This document shows positions 11,517-21,609 of a stretch of DNA of 64,000 nucleotides, piece by piece. The translations under genes were made by a program, and so were the position numbers. Source of the DNA: Struthidea cinerea (Eukaryota > Chordata > Aves > Passeriformes > Corcoracidae); contig VZTI01001178.1 of the NCBI GenBank assembly GCA_013397865.1, positions 531,946-595,945 of the forward strand. The letters run 5' to 3'. The stretch's first letter is position 1; each line of letters opens with the position of its first letter. Under the pieces are notes generated by a model. It did no database searches. It saw only the letters and a program-made list of their open reading frames with translations, and was not told the origin of the DNA.

Positions 11517-12740
11517 GTACTGTGGGATTTTCCCATTTCAATACAAGATAAATGTTCACATTTATAAACAACAGATACTCCAGAAAATCCCAGCTTTCAG
11601 CAGCTGGAAAGAGCTCTTCCTTTCTTCACCCAGTGTGCTCTTCTCCTCCTGTAAAATATGGGAAATTATTCTAAGCAGGACTTAAGGTCAACTGGCACGT
11701 TCCTGACCTAGTGATGTAAACCAGCCCCTGTATTATCCTGTCTCACACAACACCGTTCCACTGACTGCAGTTCTGTCAGTAGTGACAAGGAGGAATTCCC
11801 TCAACCCCTCTTTTAGAGGATAATTTCTCCTCTCCTGGTTAGATGAGACTGGTGTGTCTTTGAAAATTTCTACAGTGGCATCACTGATTTCCCACTGCAT
11901 AGGTCTCTAGAGTCTAATTTGACAGCTTTTGGCTGCAAGAATTGAAACTTACAGAAGTGATCTTGGATAAATCTGTCCCCTAAAATGTGTTTTGAATCTG
12001 CATGATAGGGCACTTTAATGGTGTAACTTAATATTTTTTTGCTTTAAAAGAAAAAAATAGTATCACCCTGCCCTCTGTTGTACTGATTCCTGAACTGCTG
12101 TTGTTACCAACCTGAGAAATCCGAGTGTGCAGTCATCATGGAATCCCAGAAGGGTTTTGGGTTGGGAGGGACCTTAAAGCCCCTGCCATGGGCAGGGACA
12201 CCTTCCACTATCCCAGATTGCTCCAAGCCCTGTCCAGCCTGGCCTTGGACGCTCCCAGTTTATGCAGGTGGGCTCTTCTCTTCTTTCTGTCAATTCTCCC
12301 ACAAGCAGTGGAGTGACCTTGTGTTTGAGATTGCTTTGGTGCGTCCTGGGGCACTCACTCAGCAGGATCAGTTGGAGACACTCCCTGCTCGAGGGAAATT
12401 CCCCTTAGAGGCCACAGTAGGTTTGTACAACAGCACTGCCTTAAACTGTGCCAGCCATGGAAATGAGTTAACAAAGAGCTCTTCATTGGGGGTGTTCAGT
12501 GTATTTACCTCAATTCAGACCTGTCCCACACTCCCTTTTCCTCCCAGCCCAGTGTTCCTCTTGCCCTGTCAGTAAGACTGGAACCTGGATCTGCGGTTTG
12601 GCCATAAATCCCCACAGTCAGTGATCATTTGTGAGCGTTGCTGAGATTGAACCCCAGAAGTGCCCTGAAGCCTTTTATGCCTGAGCCCCAGGCCTCAGCC
12701 AGCAGGAGCCTCTCCCCTCACCCAGTGTCCCTTTGTGCAG
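11517..12740 (+). other. ARHGAP32: ARHGAP32 intron with antisense CR1 fragment
   Basis: A 1.2-kb intron. Apart from the antisense CR1 3' end at 12134-12262 nothing is recognisable. Confidence 0.75.
12134..12262 (-). repeat. CR1 LINE 3'-end fragment, antisense
   Basis: The reverse complement of the CR1 tail is present: 'atcatggaatcccagaaggg', then 'ttgggttgggagggacctta', then 'cagggacaccttccactatc', then 'tccaagccctgtccagcctg'. It is a 5'-truncated copy of about 130 bp and is closely related to those at 34843-34965 (+) and 51872-52045 (-). Confidence 0.85.
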
Positions 12741-12886
12741 GTCCAAGCAGATCGAGTCCGCCTGCTTCAGCGGCACGGCCGCCTTCATGGAGGTGCGGAT
12801 CCAGTCGGTGGTGGTGGAGTTCATCCTGAACCACGTGGATGTGCTCTTCAGCTCCAAGCTCAGCTCTGTCATCCGGGATGGGGCAG
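12741..12886 (+). CDS. ARHGAP32: ARHGAP32 exon: end of RhoGAP domain
   Basis: This exon (146 bp; acceptor ...TTTGTGCAG, donor GTGCGT) reads (R)SKQIESACFSGTAAF, MEVRIQSVVVEFILNHVD, VLFSSKLSSVIRDGAG. The helix IQSVVVEFILNHVDxLF closes the RhoGAP fold; the domain ends about 15 residues before the exon end. Downstream residues begin the linker and are more variable between species: I recall a different, similar-length stretch in human, so this part is homologous by position rather than identity. The exon leaves one base (G) of a Gly codon. Confidence 0.93.
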
Positions 12887-15476
12887 GTGCGTGCTCTCTG
12901 CTGCTTCACTTGGGCAGGAACGGCAGCACTTCGTGGGTGTCTGAGCCTCCTCTGGGACACTGAAATGTTATTATTTTAACCTAGAGGACACATTTCTGGG
13001 TTGGGATGTCAGAACCCAGACAGAAATGGCCTGGTTTTAGAAATGGCTGTCAGTACCTTTCTTAGAAGCCACAGGAGCGCAGAGATGAATGTTTGGGTTC
13101 TACTTTTACGTCCTACCTCTGAGAAATTGCAAGGAATCACTTAAATCTTTGTCCCCCCTGCTCCCTCTCCTTTTTAAAACCATCGTTACTGATGCTCCTG
13201 CTTCAGTATTACTTACCAGTGTCCGTCCACCCTCATCCATACTTTAGAGCACAAAGAGGAATGAACTGGTGTAAAGCAGTCTCTCTGCATTCAGTAATGT
13301 TGAGGCTAAGAAACTTAAATCTTGCTCTTAAAAGGCTATTTTGACATCTGTGCCGGTTATTCCTTCTGCAGAGCCTGTGTGGGCTCATGAGCAGGGCTGA
13401 GCAACCACATGGCTCAGGCTGGTGCTGCTTTAGGATGAGGAATGAACCTGGAGCACCTGGAACATCATCCAGCCTTGCAACCTGCAAATTCCCTTGAGTA
13501 ACTGAGACCACGTACCTGTTCCATCGAGAAGGAGCAGAGTTGCACCAGGAGGAAAGTTTACTCTCTGTGTCAGTGTGGCTGCCACAAGCTGTTCCTGCTC
13601 CTAGGCAGCATTAAGGCTGCACCATCTGCCTTGATAAGCTGCCCTTGCCTGGAACATGCACAGCCACTGCAGTTACCCCCACCTGCGGACTGCACAGAGC
13701 TGGGTTTCCACTATATTTGCTGCTCCCTTCTTTTAAACAAACCCTACCTCTGCTTAGGCTGGCAGAGTTGATCCAAGTCCAGCTTTTTCTCCTGCTGTAA
13801 GGCAATTTTTAGTCCATGTGTCGCATTCCACTGTGGGGAAACTGCGAGGAGTTCTTTTAAAAATGGGTGGTCGGGAACGAAATTAAGCCAAATGAGGCAA
13901 ACATTGTATCTGAGAACCGTTTATTGGTAACAAAAAAGAGAAGGAAAAGGAGTTGCCCAACGAAAGAGGGCTAGAAGAGACAGAAAAGAAGAAATGAGAA
14001 TGGAAAAGGACTGGGGGAGAGGAGAGAGGGGGGACAGAGGGAAAAAGAGGGCGCAGGCAAGGCGGCAAACAGCAGCGAGCCTCACCGAGCAGCAATGCAG
14101 TTGGTTTTTATACTTCCCTGGCCCCTCCCAAAGTCCGCCTGCTGACAGGGAACCACTGGTCTGGTCCAACCTTCCTGTGCCGTCCATGGGTGGAGACCTT
14201 TCTCGACCTGATTGGAGAAGCCCCTCCACAGTGTCTCCTACTGCCTGCCCCATGGGAGGTGTTGCCAGGTGAAGTACCCCCAGAGACGAGGCTTGTTCTG
14301 GTTGCCTCCTGCACGTGGCACATGTGCACCCCTCCTCCACATGCCCCTGACAGCCATAACAAAACTGAATTGGCTCCTCACACCATGGAAGCCAGAAGTT
14401 AGCTTGGCTGAGCAGTGCCAGCCCCAGCAGGCTGACTCTGCCAGGGGAAGGAAGATAAGCATGCCCCAAATCCCAGCCAGAGGATTATCCAGGCTTAGAA
14501 TGGCCCATGTAAATTCGGCTAATTGTTTAATGATTTGGTCATTTGCATTCAGTGGCTTTGACACAGACCTGGCAGGGAGGAGGGTCAGGCTGTTGGCCAG
14601 CACATTGACCAAGTGCAGGAATTCTGCATTCCAGAATGGTTTCCTGGGAGCCTCTGGGTGTGAGCACAGCTCCTGCATCCACCTGTGAGAGGGGTGCTGC
14701 CAAACCTGTTTTAACCCAGACTTCACCCAGGACAGCATTTACAGCTCCCACACCCCCCAGACCGTGCATCCTTCACACAGAGCTGTGCTGCTCCAGGGAC
14801 AGCCATGGGACTGGACCAGCCAGGATGTTCTGCACTGGCACAGCTCCCCCACAGCCCTGAACTCACCTGGGAATAACCCTAGAAACACCTGTACAAGAGG
14901 CAGTGGCAGACACAGGAGAGCTGCTCCTACAACAGGCTCCCTGTAATCTCCTCTCCACTGAAGCTGTCAGCAGCAGGAGGCAACAGCAACTACTTTGAAA
15001 TTTTACACATTCATCTCCAAAACCAGGCACAAGCTGTAAAAGGCCACGGGCAGGGCATACAGCAGATGCTGTTTGCTGTGCCCAGGTGCACTTTGGTTTG
15101 TAGCAGCTTCAGTCACACATGGCACTTCCTGCTGCAGCGAGAGGTGGAATCTGGGAATGACCCAGACAGGTTTTATACAAAGGAAGAACATAATTTTCTT
15201 TACAGGCTCTTGCATAGAGATGAAGGAAAGTATGTCACAAAGGTTTCCATCCTACCTGCTTCCCTCTGCTTTTTTTTTTTTTAATACACTAAGCCGTTAT
15301 TCTTTTAGTCATCAACGTATCTGTGACATTGTGACCACATTTTGTCCACGTCTTTCAGTGGTTGGGATAACAAAGGTTCAGAAAAACACAGCACCTCCCT
15401 AGACACACAGAGCTGAGCTTTGATCTCTGCACTGCTGTTTGCTGACTCTCCCTGTTGCCTGTGGTTTTCCTTGCAG
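12887..15476 (+). other. ARHGAP32: ARHGAP32 intron with antisense LTR
   Basis: A 2.6-kb intron separating the RhoGAP-domain exons from the tail-coding exons. It carries the antisense LTR at about 13864-14356. The remaining sequence shows no supportable exon; the T-run near 15270 is simple low complexity. Confidence 0.7.
13864..14356 (-). mobile_element. Probable solo ERV LTR, antisense in intron
   Basis: On the minus strand a TATAAAAA box (complement of 14105-14112) is followed about 180 bp later by AATAAA (complement of 13920-13925), and the sequence ends ...CCCGACCACCCA, the arrangement of U3, R and U5. The proposed ends TGGGTGGTCGGG and (reverse complement) TGGCTGTCAGGG form an imperfect inverted repeat. 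The flanks TAAAAA (13858-13863) and TAACAA (14357-14362) differ at one base and may be a worn duplication. The left end is the firmer one. No retroviral coding frame is visible. Confidence 0.6.
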
Positions 15477-15678
15477 GGCACAGCTCTTTATCCCGGCCCA
15501 AGTCTCTGCTGGTGTCCTCCCCCTCCACGAAGCTGCTCACGCTGGAGGAGGCTCAGGCCCGGACACAGGCCCAGATCAACTCTCCCATCGTGGCAGACAG
15601 CAAGTACATCGAAGTGGGAGAAGGCCCAGCAGCTTTGCAGGGGAAATTCCACACAGTCATAGACTTCCCATCTGAAAG
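15477..15678 (+). CDS. ARHGAP32: ARHGAP32 exon: conserved post-GAP linker
   Basis: This exon (202 bp; acceptor ...CCTTGCAG, donor GTAGAG) reads (G)HSSLSRPKSLLVSSPS, TKLLTLEEAQARTQAQIN, SPIVADSKYIEVGEGPAA, LQGKFHTVIDFPSER. It is almost identical to the human ARHGAP32 linker as I recall it, and this block separates ARHGAP32 from its paralogues. The donor GTAGAG is weaker than its neighbours, but splicing here restores the Arg codon AG|G and joins the KRPPSKMKKSP segment as expected. No domain is assigned; the region is basic and serine-rich and is likely regulatory. Confidence 0.94.
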
Positions 15679-16454
15679 GTAGAGACAGGTTTCCTTTCCA
15701 GCACGTGTCATAACTGTTGTTTTGAATACAGCAAGATTTGCTTATATTGACTTGAGACTCATTAAATATGTAAAGTATTGGAGCCAGTTTTCCACCTGCT
15801 TTGGACTCTGGGAGGATTTAGCTCACATCAGTGGTCTGGTGGACTTGGTTTAGCCAAATAATTTGTGCTCCACTCCCTTGTTTTCAGCAGGGATATAATT
15901 AAATGTATAAATTCATGTTGTCCGTGATGCAGAGATGCCCGGACCAGTCACACACAGAAATGTAAACAGGGTGAACACCTGCAGATGCTGGGGTTTTCCA
16001 GATCTCAGGACTAAGTGCCTGTCACAGATCCAGGTTCGCTTGAAGTGGAGCAGTTGGACAGGCTTGAGAACACTAGAAATTAAATATGGCAGTGGAGGAG
16101 ACGAAGGTGGTTTTATAGCGGGAGTGAGAGATGCTTTTGAACACCTTTATGGCTGCCCAGCTTCCCAGAGAGCTGGGGCTTCTTCCATAAAATCCATCTC
16201 TTGGCTGCTGGACTGGACAAGGAGGAGCCTTTCCTCACCCGCGCTGCGGCTGCTTTGCAGAGGCTGGGGGAATTCACCCAGCAAGACTTTAGGGCTGATC
16301 TGGAAGAATGAAAACACCCTCGGCTGTGGAAAAGAGGGAGTTTCCAAGCAGAAACCAGGAGTTTCTGAGCAGAAAGCAGAGAGTGCTGATGACAAGCAGC
16401 CAGGGCTGAGCTGCAGCTCCCCCTCCATCCATGTGTTCCATTTTCTCTCCCCAG
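15679..16454 (+). other. ARHGAP32: ARHGAP32 intron, 776 bp
   Basis: Nothing recognisable is seen beyond splice signals. The 180-residue open frame over its 3' part reads into the next exon out of phase and has no family match. Confidence 0.7.
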
Positions 16455-16600
16455 GAAAAGGCCTCCCAGCAAGATGAAGAAGTCTCCAGTGGGGAGCTGG
16501 CGTTCCTTCTTCAACCTGGGAAAATCCTCCTCCGTGTCCAAGCGCAAACTGCAGCGCAACCCCAGCGAGCCCTCGGAAATGAAAGCCATAGCCCTGGCAG
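16455..16600 (+). CDS. ARHGAP32: ARHGAP32 exon: KMKKSPVGSWRSFFNLGK segment
   Basis: This exon (146 bp; acceptor ...CTCCCCAG, donor GTGAGG) encodes (R)KRPPSKMKKSPVGSW, RSFFNLGKSSSVSKRK, LQRNPSEPSEMKAIALAG. The motif KSPVGSWRSFFNLGKS is near-invariant in ARHGAP32 as recalled. It is strongly basic, with several Ser positions preceded by Arg or Lys, and looks like a phosphoregulated or membrane-proximal linker. The first codon is the split Arg shared with the previous exon, and the last base is the first G of a Gly codon. Confidence 0.94.
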
Positions 16601-17520
16601 GTGAGGCCCCCTTCCAAAACCCGGAGATTTCAGCAGTGCAGAGTGATGTTTGCAGGGGGCTTTTATCTCCTTCTAGCGTCCAAGCCGTGCATGACACCTC
16701 CAGCAGCTGCTCTTTCCCAATGGATCTCAGGCAGCTCTGGAGCCTGCCGGGGCTCACACCTCCGTGCTTTGCCTGGAGCAGCTTTGGAAAGACAAGATGT
16801 GGGTGCTGCTGTAATAAGTCACAGGATAATTCCTTCTGACACTCTCATTACGAAACGAGAATACAGTTCTGGTTCCCCTTGCTGCTCTCAGAAGATGAAA
16901 CAAGGGAAAGGCACCTTCCCACAAGCATTCCCTCCGAAAGCTGTACCAGAGTACCCAGAGAAGGCAGCCAACAACCCTTTGTAGCCACAGCCAGGATATG
17001 TAGGTGGAATTCTCAGCCTTTTCTGTACATAATTTTCTGTCTCTTTCGAAACTTAAAAATAACAACAACGTGTTTTTGCAGTAAAACACACCACAAATCC
17101 CAAAATGTGGGCCTGTGAGAACTTTTATCCCCTCATCTCCCAGGTCCCTCTTTAAATTCTTACCCTCACAGTCCTCACACTCTCTGTGATGCCCTTTGGG
17201 ACTGTCTCCTCATAGACTGAAATTGTACTTGTTTAGTGTCCGTAAACCAGGATGTGTAAATGTTCCTTCCTTCCCCCTTTTTGAGGGGTTTTGCTTGTGG
17301 GGAGTTGTTTCCCAGCCTGTCACCTGCAGCAGTCACCATTTGGGTCGGTTACAGTTTCCAGGTAAAAGGAGAATCAGAAACCCACCCTCAAAACGAAATT
17401 ACTCTCAGGACAGTGATGTTGGTGCTAGGAAGGCATTTGTGTTTTTCCTGCCACCGTTACCCAGCTAAATGTAAACCCCTTTCCTAACTGATCCTTTCCC
17501 TGTGTGGTTCCTTCCCTCAG
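16601..17520 (+). other. ARHGAP32: ARHGAP32 intron, 920 bp
   Basis: I see no repeat or alternative exon that can be supported. Confidence 0.7.
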
Positions 17521-17595
17521 GAGGACGAGGAGACAGCGGGACGCTCCGCTCGGCCAAGAGCGAGGAGTCCCTCACCTCCCTGCATGCCGTGGATG
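17521..17595 (+). CDS. ARHGAP32: ARHGAP32 small exon: GTLRSAKSEESLTSLHAVDG
   Basis: A 75-bp exon (acceptor ...TTCCCTCAG, donor GTAAGG) reading (G)GRGDSGTLRSAKSEES, LTSLHAVDG. The SAKSEESLTSLHAVDG core is identical to human ARHGAP32 as recalled, although the exon is too short to stand out as an open frame by itself. It begins and ends with split Gly codons (phase 1 on both sides), so skipping it would keep the frame, which makes it a possible cassette exon. Confidence 0.92.
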
Positions 17596-18165
17596 GTAAG
17601 GCAGAATCCTACCTGCACTTCCAGGAAATGGGCATTAAGGGAGGCACTTGGACATCTCTGGCTGCAGATATTAAACAGGGCAGGTTTTCCACCCCTTCAG
17701 GGAAGCTGAACTTGCTAACTGATGAAGCAGCTTTCTGCTCCCAGCACAGATGGGTCTCACAGAAATGCTCTTCATGGCTTCTCCTGCTTTTAAGGTTAAA
17801 AAAAAGCAAACCTCTTGCTCTGGTGTAGCTGGCACTGCTTATATTCATTCCTTGGCACCTCCCCTTGCTATTTGAAGGTTGACAGGACAGCACTGTGAAG
17901 GAAAGGGATCGCTGAGAAAGCACATTTAAACTGTCTTTGCCTGTGCACACAGCTTTGTTTCAGACTAAGTCACGCCTGGCAAGTGCTGTGAAAGAGTTTA
18001 AGCAAACGTAATCAGCAGTTCCTGCCAACGATGTTACTTTGTGTGCAGAGATCACCAGGGAACCTCTTGCTGCCTTAGGACTGTTCTGACCATCCCCTTC
18101 CCCCAGGGCCTGGCCTCCTGGACAGGAGGTGCTGTCACTAACCCACGTGTGTCTCCTCGTTCCAG
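17596..18165 (+). other. ARHGAP32: ARHGAP32 intron, 570 bp
   Basis: Nothing recognisable apart from the splice signals. Confidence 0.7.
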
Positions 18166-19017
18166 GTGAATCCAAACTGTTCCGGCCCCGAAGGCCCAGG
18201 TCCAGCAGCGATGCCCTGTCTGCCTCCTTCAACGGGGAGCTCCTGGGGAACATGAACCGCTGCAACTCCTACGACAACCTCCCCCACGACGACAGCGACG
18301 GGGACGAGGGGCTCATCCACGTCCCTGCCCTCATCTCTCCCCGCTCCTCGGAGGACGTGGACCTGAGCCCGCCGGACATCGGCGTCGCCAGCCTGGACTT
18401 CGACCCCATGTCCTTCCAGTGCAGCCCACCCCAGGCAGAGTCCGAGTGCCTGGACAGCAGCACCTCCCTGCTGGAGTCCGTTGACATCAATAAGGAAAAG
18501 CCGAGCCTGCTCAAGAAGGATTTAGAATCAGGCAGCCAATCCCAGACCCCGGGCAGTGCCACGAGCTCTGAGCCAGTGTCCCCTTTCCAGGAGAAGATGA
18601 GTCCCTTCTTTACGCTGGACCTGAGCCCCACGGAAGAGCAGGCCTGCAAACCCCTCAGCTTCTCGCCCAAGACAGCCCGAAAGCCCATCAAATCTCCACC
18701 ACTGACCACAGAACCCACCTCCTTTGTGCTGCCCAGCCGTGTGCCAGAGGCCCTGGGAGGAGTGCCCACCACATCCAGGAACTCCTCTGCTTCCAGCTGG
18801 AGCAAAGGGATTGGCATCACTGAGATCACAAACAGGTCCCCAACCCAGATGTCCTTGCCCCTGAAAAACAGTGAAACAGGAGCAGGGGAAGGAGCCCACC
18901 AAGAGCTGCAGCATCCCCAGCTAGTGGCTGCTTGCAAAGCAGAGTTGCCAGAAGAAGGGGAGAGAGCCATGCCAAGCAGTCAGAATAAGACTGTACCCAG
19001 TGGACACACACAGCCAG
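18166..19017 (+). CDS. ARHGAP32: ARHGAP32 large exon: acidic/Ser-rich tail region I
   Basis: This exon (852 bp; acceptor ...GTTCCAG, donor GTACAG) opens with (G)ESKLFRPRRPRSSSDAL, then SASFNGELLGN, RCNSYDNLPHDDSD and SPPDIGVASLDFDPMSFQ. The first 90 residues closely match human ARHGAP32 as recalled; later parts (SEPVSPFQEKMSPFFTL, DLSPTEE, ITNRSPTQMS) are conserved as short islands in diverged filler. The region is acidic, Ser/Pro-rich and predicted disordered. SYDNL (Tyr codon at 18270) fits a pYxN SH2-ligand motif. The open frame continues 10 codons past the exon to a stop at 19049, so intron retention would truncate the protein here. Confidence 0.93.
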
Positions 19018-19652
19018 GTACAGTGCATTTTCCTCCATTCTTTCTTTAAGTTCCAGAGGGGAGCTGCTCTCAGACCCATCCTCCTCTGCGTGCCTTTAGG
19101 AGAGGGGATTGCCCGTCAGTTCTGGTCATGAGTGTCTTGCAGAGCTGTGCAGATCAGAAAGGTCTTAACCTCTGCCTTCTCCCTACATCACACAAATCTC
19201 GGATAATTTCCATAATGCTTTATATTCCACTTTTTTTTCCCCATCCTGTCATACGTGAAAATCTCTAGCATGTCCTTCTCAATCATTTCAGCCAATAGAC
19301 CATCTAAGACTTTTCTTTTTTAAATTAAAAATCTGCCAACACTCGAAGAAGGGACCTTTCCGCCTAAAACCTTATGATCAAAATTGTGTAAGGGTATCTC
19401 ATTCTCTGCTACCTCCTTCCTACCTCTCTAGAAATGCAAGAGGATTTAGACAATCTCTTGGGTTTTTTCCTCTTTGTGATGAACTGCTGTGCTGTCGAGC
19501 AGCGTTTGCCTGTGAGACACAAGTGTTTCACATCAGAAGGAACTGCCACTGTGAAAGTGTGGAGAGCATCTATTTTTTTATAATGGTCTTAAGGTCGCTC
19601 TCCTTATTGGGTAACATAAAATCACTCTCTCTCTCAATTTTCCCCCCATTAG
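19018..19652 (+). other. ARHGAP32: ARHGAP32 intron, 635 bp
   Basis: T-rich before the TAG acceptor. No repeat or exon is supported. Confidence 0.7.
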
Positions 19653-20527
19653 GAGCAGTTGCCCTCGACTCCCCCCAGGATCCTGTTCCCGTCAGTTCTG
19701 TGTCTCTTATCCCTCCTCCTCCTCCGAAAAACGCAGCGCGCATGCTGGCCCTAGCGTTAGCCGAGTCCGCACAGCAAGCATCCGCCCAGTCCCACAAAAG
19801 GCCAGGAGATGCTCATGCTGAAAGCACAAATTATGGAGAGGCTGAAGCTGGCACAGCTCTAGAAAAGCTCCATCTTTCTGCGGGTGCTCCCGACAAGCTC
19901 CACGTGTTCACTGCTCTGCCCGAGAACCGCCTGCACTTCCAGCCCGGGGCACCTTTAGAGCAGGACTGTCAAGGCACGGCCGGGGAGCAGAACCACCCGC
20001 CCGGCGCACCTGGAGGCCAGGAGCCCCCGCCTCTCCACGTGGGCGTGCCCGGGGACACGCCTGGCAGCAGGGATGCGGAGCAGGAGCAGTGCAGCTTCCA
20101 CCCCGGCAGAGCGGGGGACAAGGAGCCCTTCCCGGCCCACGGGGGGGACTGGGAGCCCGCGGCCCCGCACGGCCCAGGGCCGCTGCCCGAGCGGGAGCCG
20201 CCTGCCGCGGAGCTGGCTGTGGAGCAGCCCCACCTGCGCGCGGGCCTGCCTGGGGACAAGCTGCACGCTCCCTGCACGGCCGAGGACAAGCTGCAGTCTC
20301 CATCCGTGGCTCCTGCCGGGGACAAGGGCACCCCGGCTGCGGTGCCATACCTGAGCACCCTCCCCAGCACGGCCGCCGAGCCCTGCGCCCCGCCCGGGGC
20401 CGCCCCCCAGGCGGATGTCACCGTCCCGCCCGCGCCGCGCGCGGCCACGGCCCCGGCACAGAGACAGGAGCACCAGGCAGCCGTGGGACAGGTGCCAGCG
20501 GCCAAAGCACCCAGCGGCTCCGGGCAG
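19653..20527 (+). CDS. ARHGAP32: ARHGAP32 large exon: proline-rich tail region II
   Basis: This exon (875 bp; acceptor ...CCCATTAG, donor GTACGT) begins (G)AVALDSPQDPVPVSSVS, LIPPPPPKNAARMLALALAE, SAQQASAQS, a conserved polyproline/helical block that is typical SH3-ligand material. From about residue 65 of the exon the sequence becomes extremely GC-rich and loosely repetitive, with recurring G-D/E-K/Q-x-H/P units such as LPGDKLHAP, AEDKLQSP, AGDKGTP and APDKLHV. This segment aligns only by position with the human repeat-like DKLH region as I recall it. It ends on a codon boundary (CAG) and joins the GTG of the last exon. The antisense open frames over it are GC-composition artefacts. Confidence 0.9.
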
Positions 20528-21609
20528 GTACGTGCTGCTCCCTGCACAGCTCCTCTGGAGTGCTGAGCACTGGGAAAGTCAGTCCAAATCCAAATGGCAG
20601 CGGGGGGGATTCTCGGGACAGGGAGTGATGTGGGTGTAACACAGACACAGCCTTGCAGGAAATCCTGTGCTGCTTTCCTAAGGGAACATCCCAGTATACC
20701 CAGTCTCCTTGCTTTTAAGGAAAAAAGTATCTGCAGAGGCAGCTGACAGAAATGATAGTTCAGAGTGCTCAGAAACAAGAATTCTTGCATCCTCTGACAA
20801 GGTCCTCCTCCGGTGTCCTGATTCGGGTCTTGTCCAGTCAGTGACAGGATGGGAAGACACAGTCTTAACCTGCGCCAGGGAAGGTTTGGGTTGGACAATA
20901 GGAAGAATTTCTTCACAGAAAGGGTGATTAGGTGCTGGAAGGGGCTGCCCACTGAGCTGGTGGAGTCCCGTCCCTGGAAGTGTCCAAGGAACAACTGGAC
21001 ATGGCACTCAGTGCTCTGGGCCGGTGACAAGGTGGGGATTGGTCTCAGGTTGGACTCGATGGTCTCGGAGGTCTTTTCCAACCTAAATGATTCTGTGATT
21101 GTGTTAAACAAAGCAGGTCAGATTCCTTGTGCAGGATTGAAACATGGAAGTGTTCCGTCCAAAATCCAAACCCCCCAGCCCATTCCTGGCTGCAGCCCAT
21201 CCTAAGTCCCGCAGCCACATGTAAGGCAGGAATTTCTGCTCTATTGCACTCCTTGATCTGCTCACCAGGGCCTGAGCAGGTTAAATCCAGAAACGTTTTC
21301 ATTAACATCGTACATTTAAAAGCAGACCACCTAACAAAACACTGAGGGCACCGTGTGAAGAGACAGCCACCTTCTCCCCTTCCTCTGGTTTGGCATTTGC
21401 AGAACACACCGGTTGTGATGGATCCCAAAATCTGCCAGTGGCACCATGCTGAGAGAGGGAACCTACATGTCTGTCCTTGCCCAGCAAACAAACCACGCAC
21501 AGACAGGCTGGAATGGAGCAGATCCATATGAGTGTCTGGGATGTTCTAACTACACAACAGCAGGGGAAAAGCCGCTTGTCCCTAACTTTGGCTGCTTTCT
21601 TCCCTGCAG
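20528..21609 (+). other. ARHGAP32: ARHGAP32 last intron with sense CR1 copy
   Basis: A 1.1-kb intron. It contains the sense CR1 3' end at 20838-21108; the rest has no recognisable feature. Confidence 0.75.
20838..21108 (+). repeat. CR1 LINE 3' end, sense, in last intron
   Basis: Contains the CR1 run of 'gcgccagggaaggtttgggt', 'ggaagaatttcttcacagaa', 'gggctgcccactgagctggt', 'ggttggactcgatggtctcg' and 'ttttccaacctaaatgattc' in the usual order. It ends in a single ATTCTGTGA-like unit. It is 5'-truncated, about 270 bp, with no coding part retained. Confidence 0.9.

Noticed and set aside
18129..18165. In-frame ATG upstream of exon 18166
   Set aside because: It lies in the intron before the CAG acceptor; homology starts exactly at 18166.
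19523..19652. Upstream extension of the exon 19653 open frame
   Set aside because: T-rich intron sequence with a clear TAG acceptor at 19652; no homology before AVALDSPQDP.
19969..21111. 380-residue antisense open frame across exon 19653-20527 and the CR1
   Set aside because: It runs from coding exon through intron into CR1; composition artefact with no domain.
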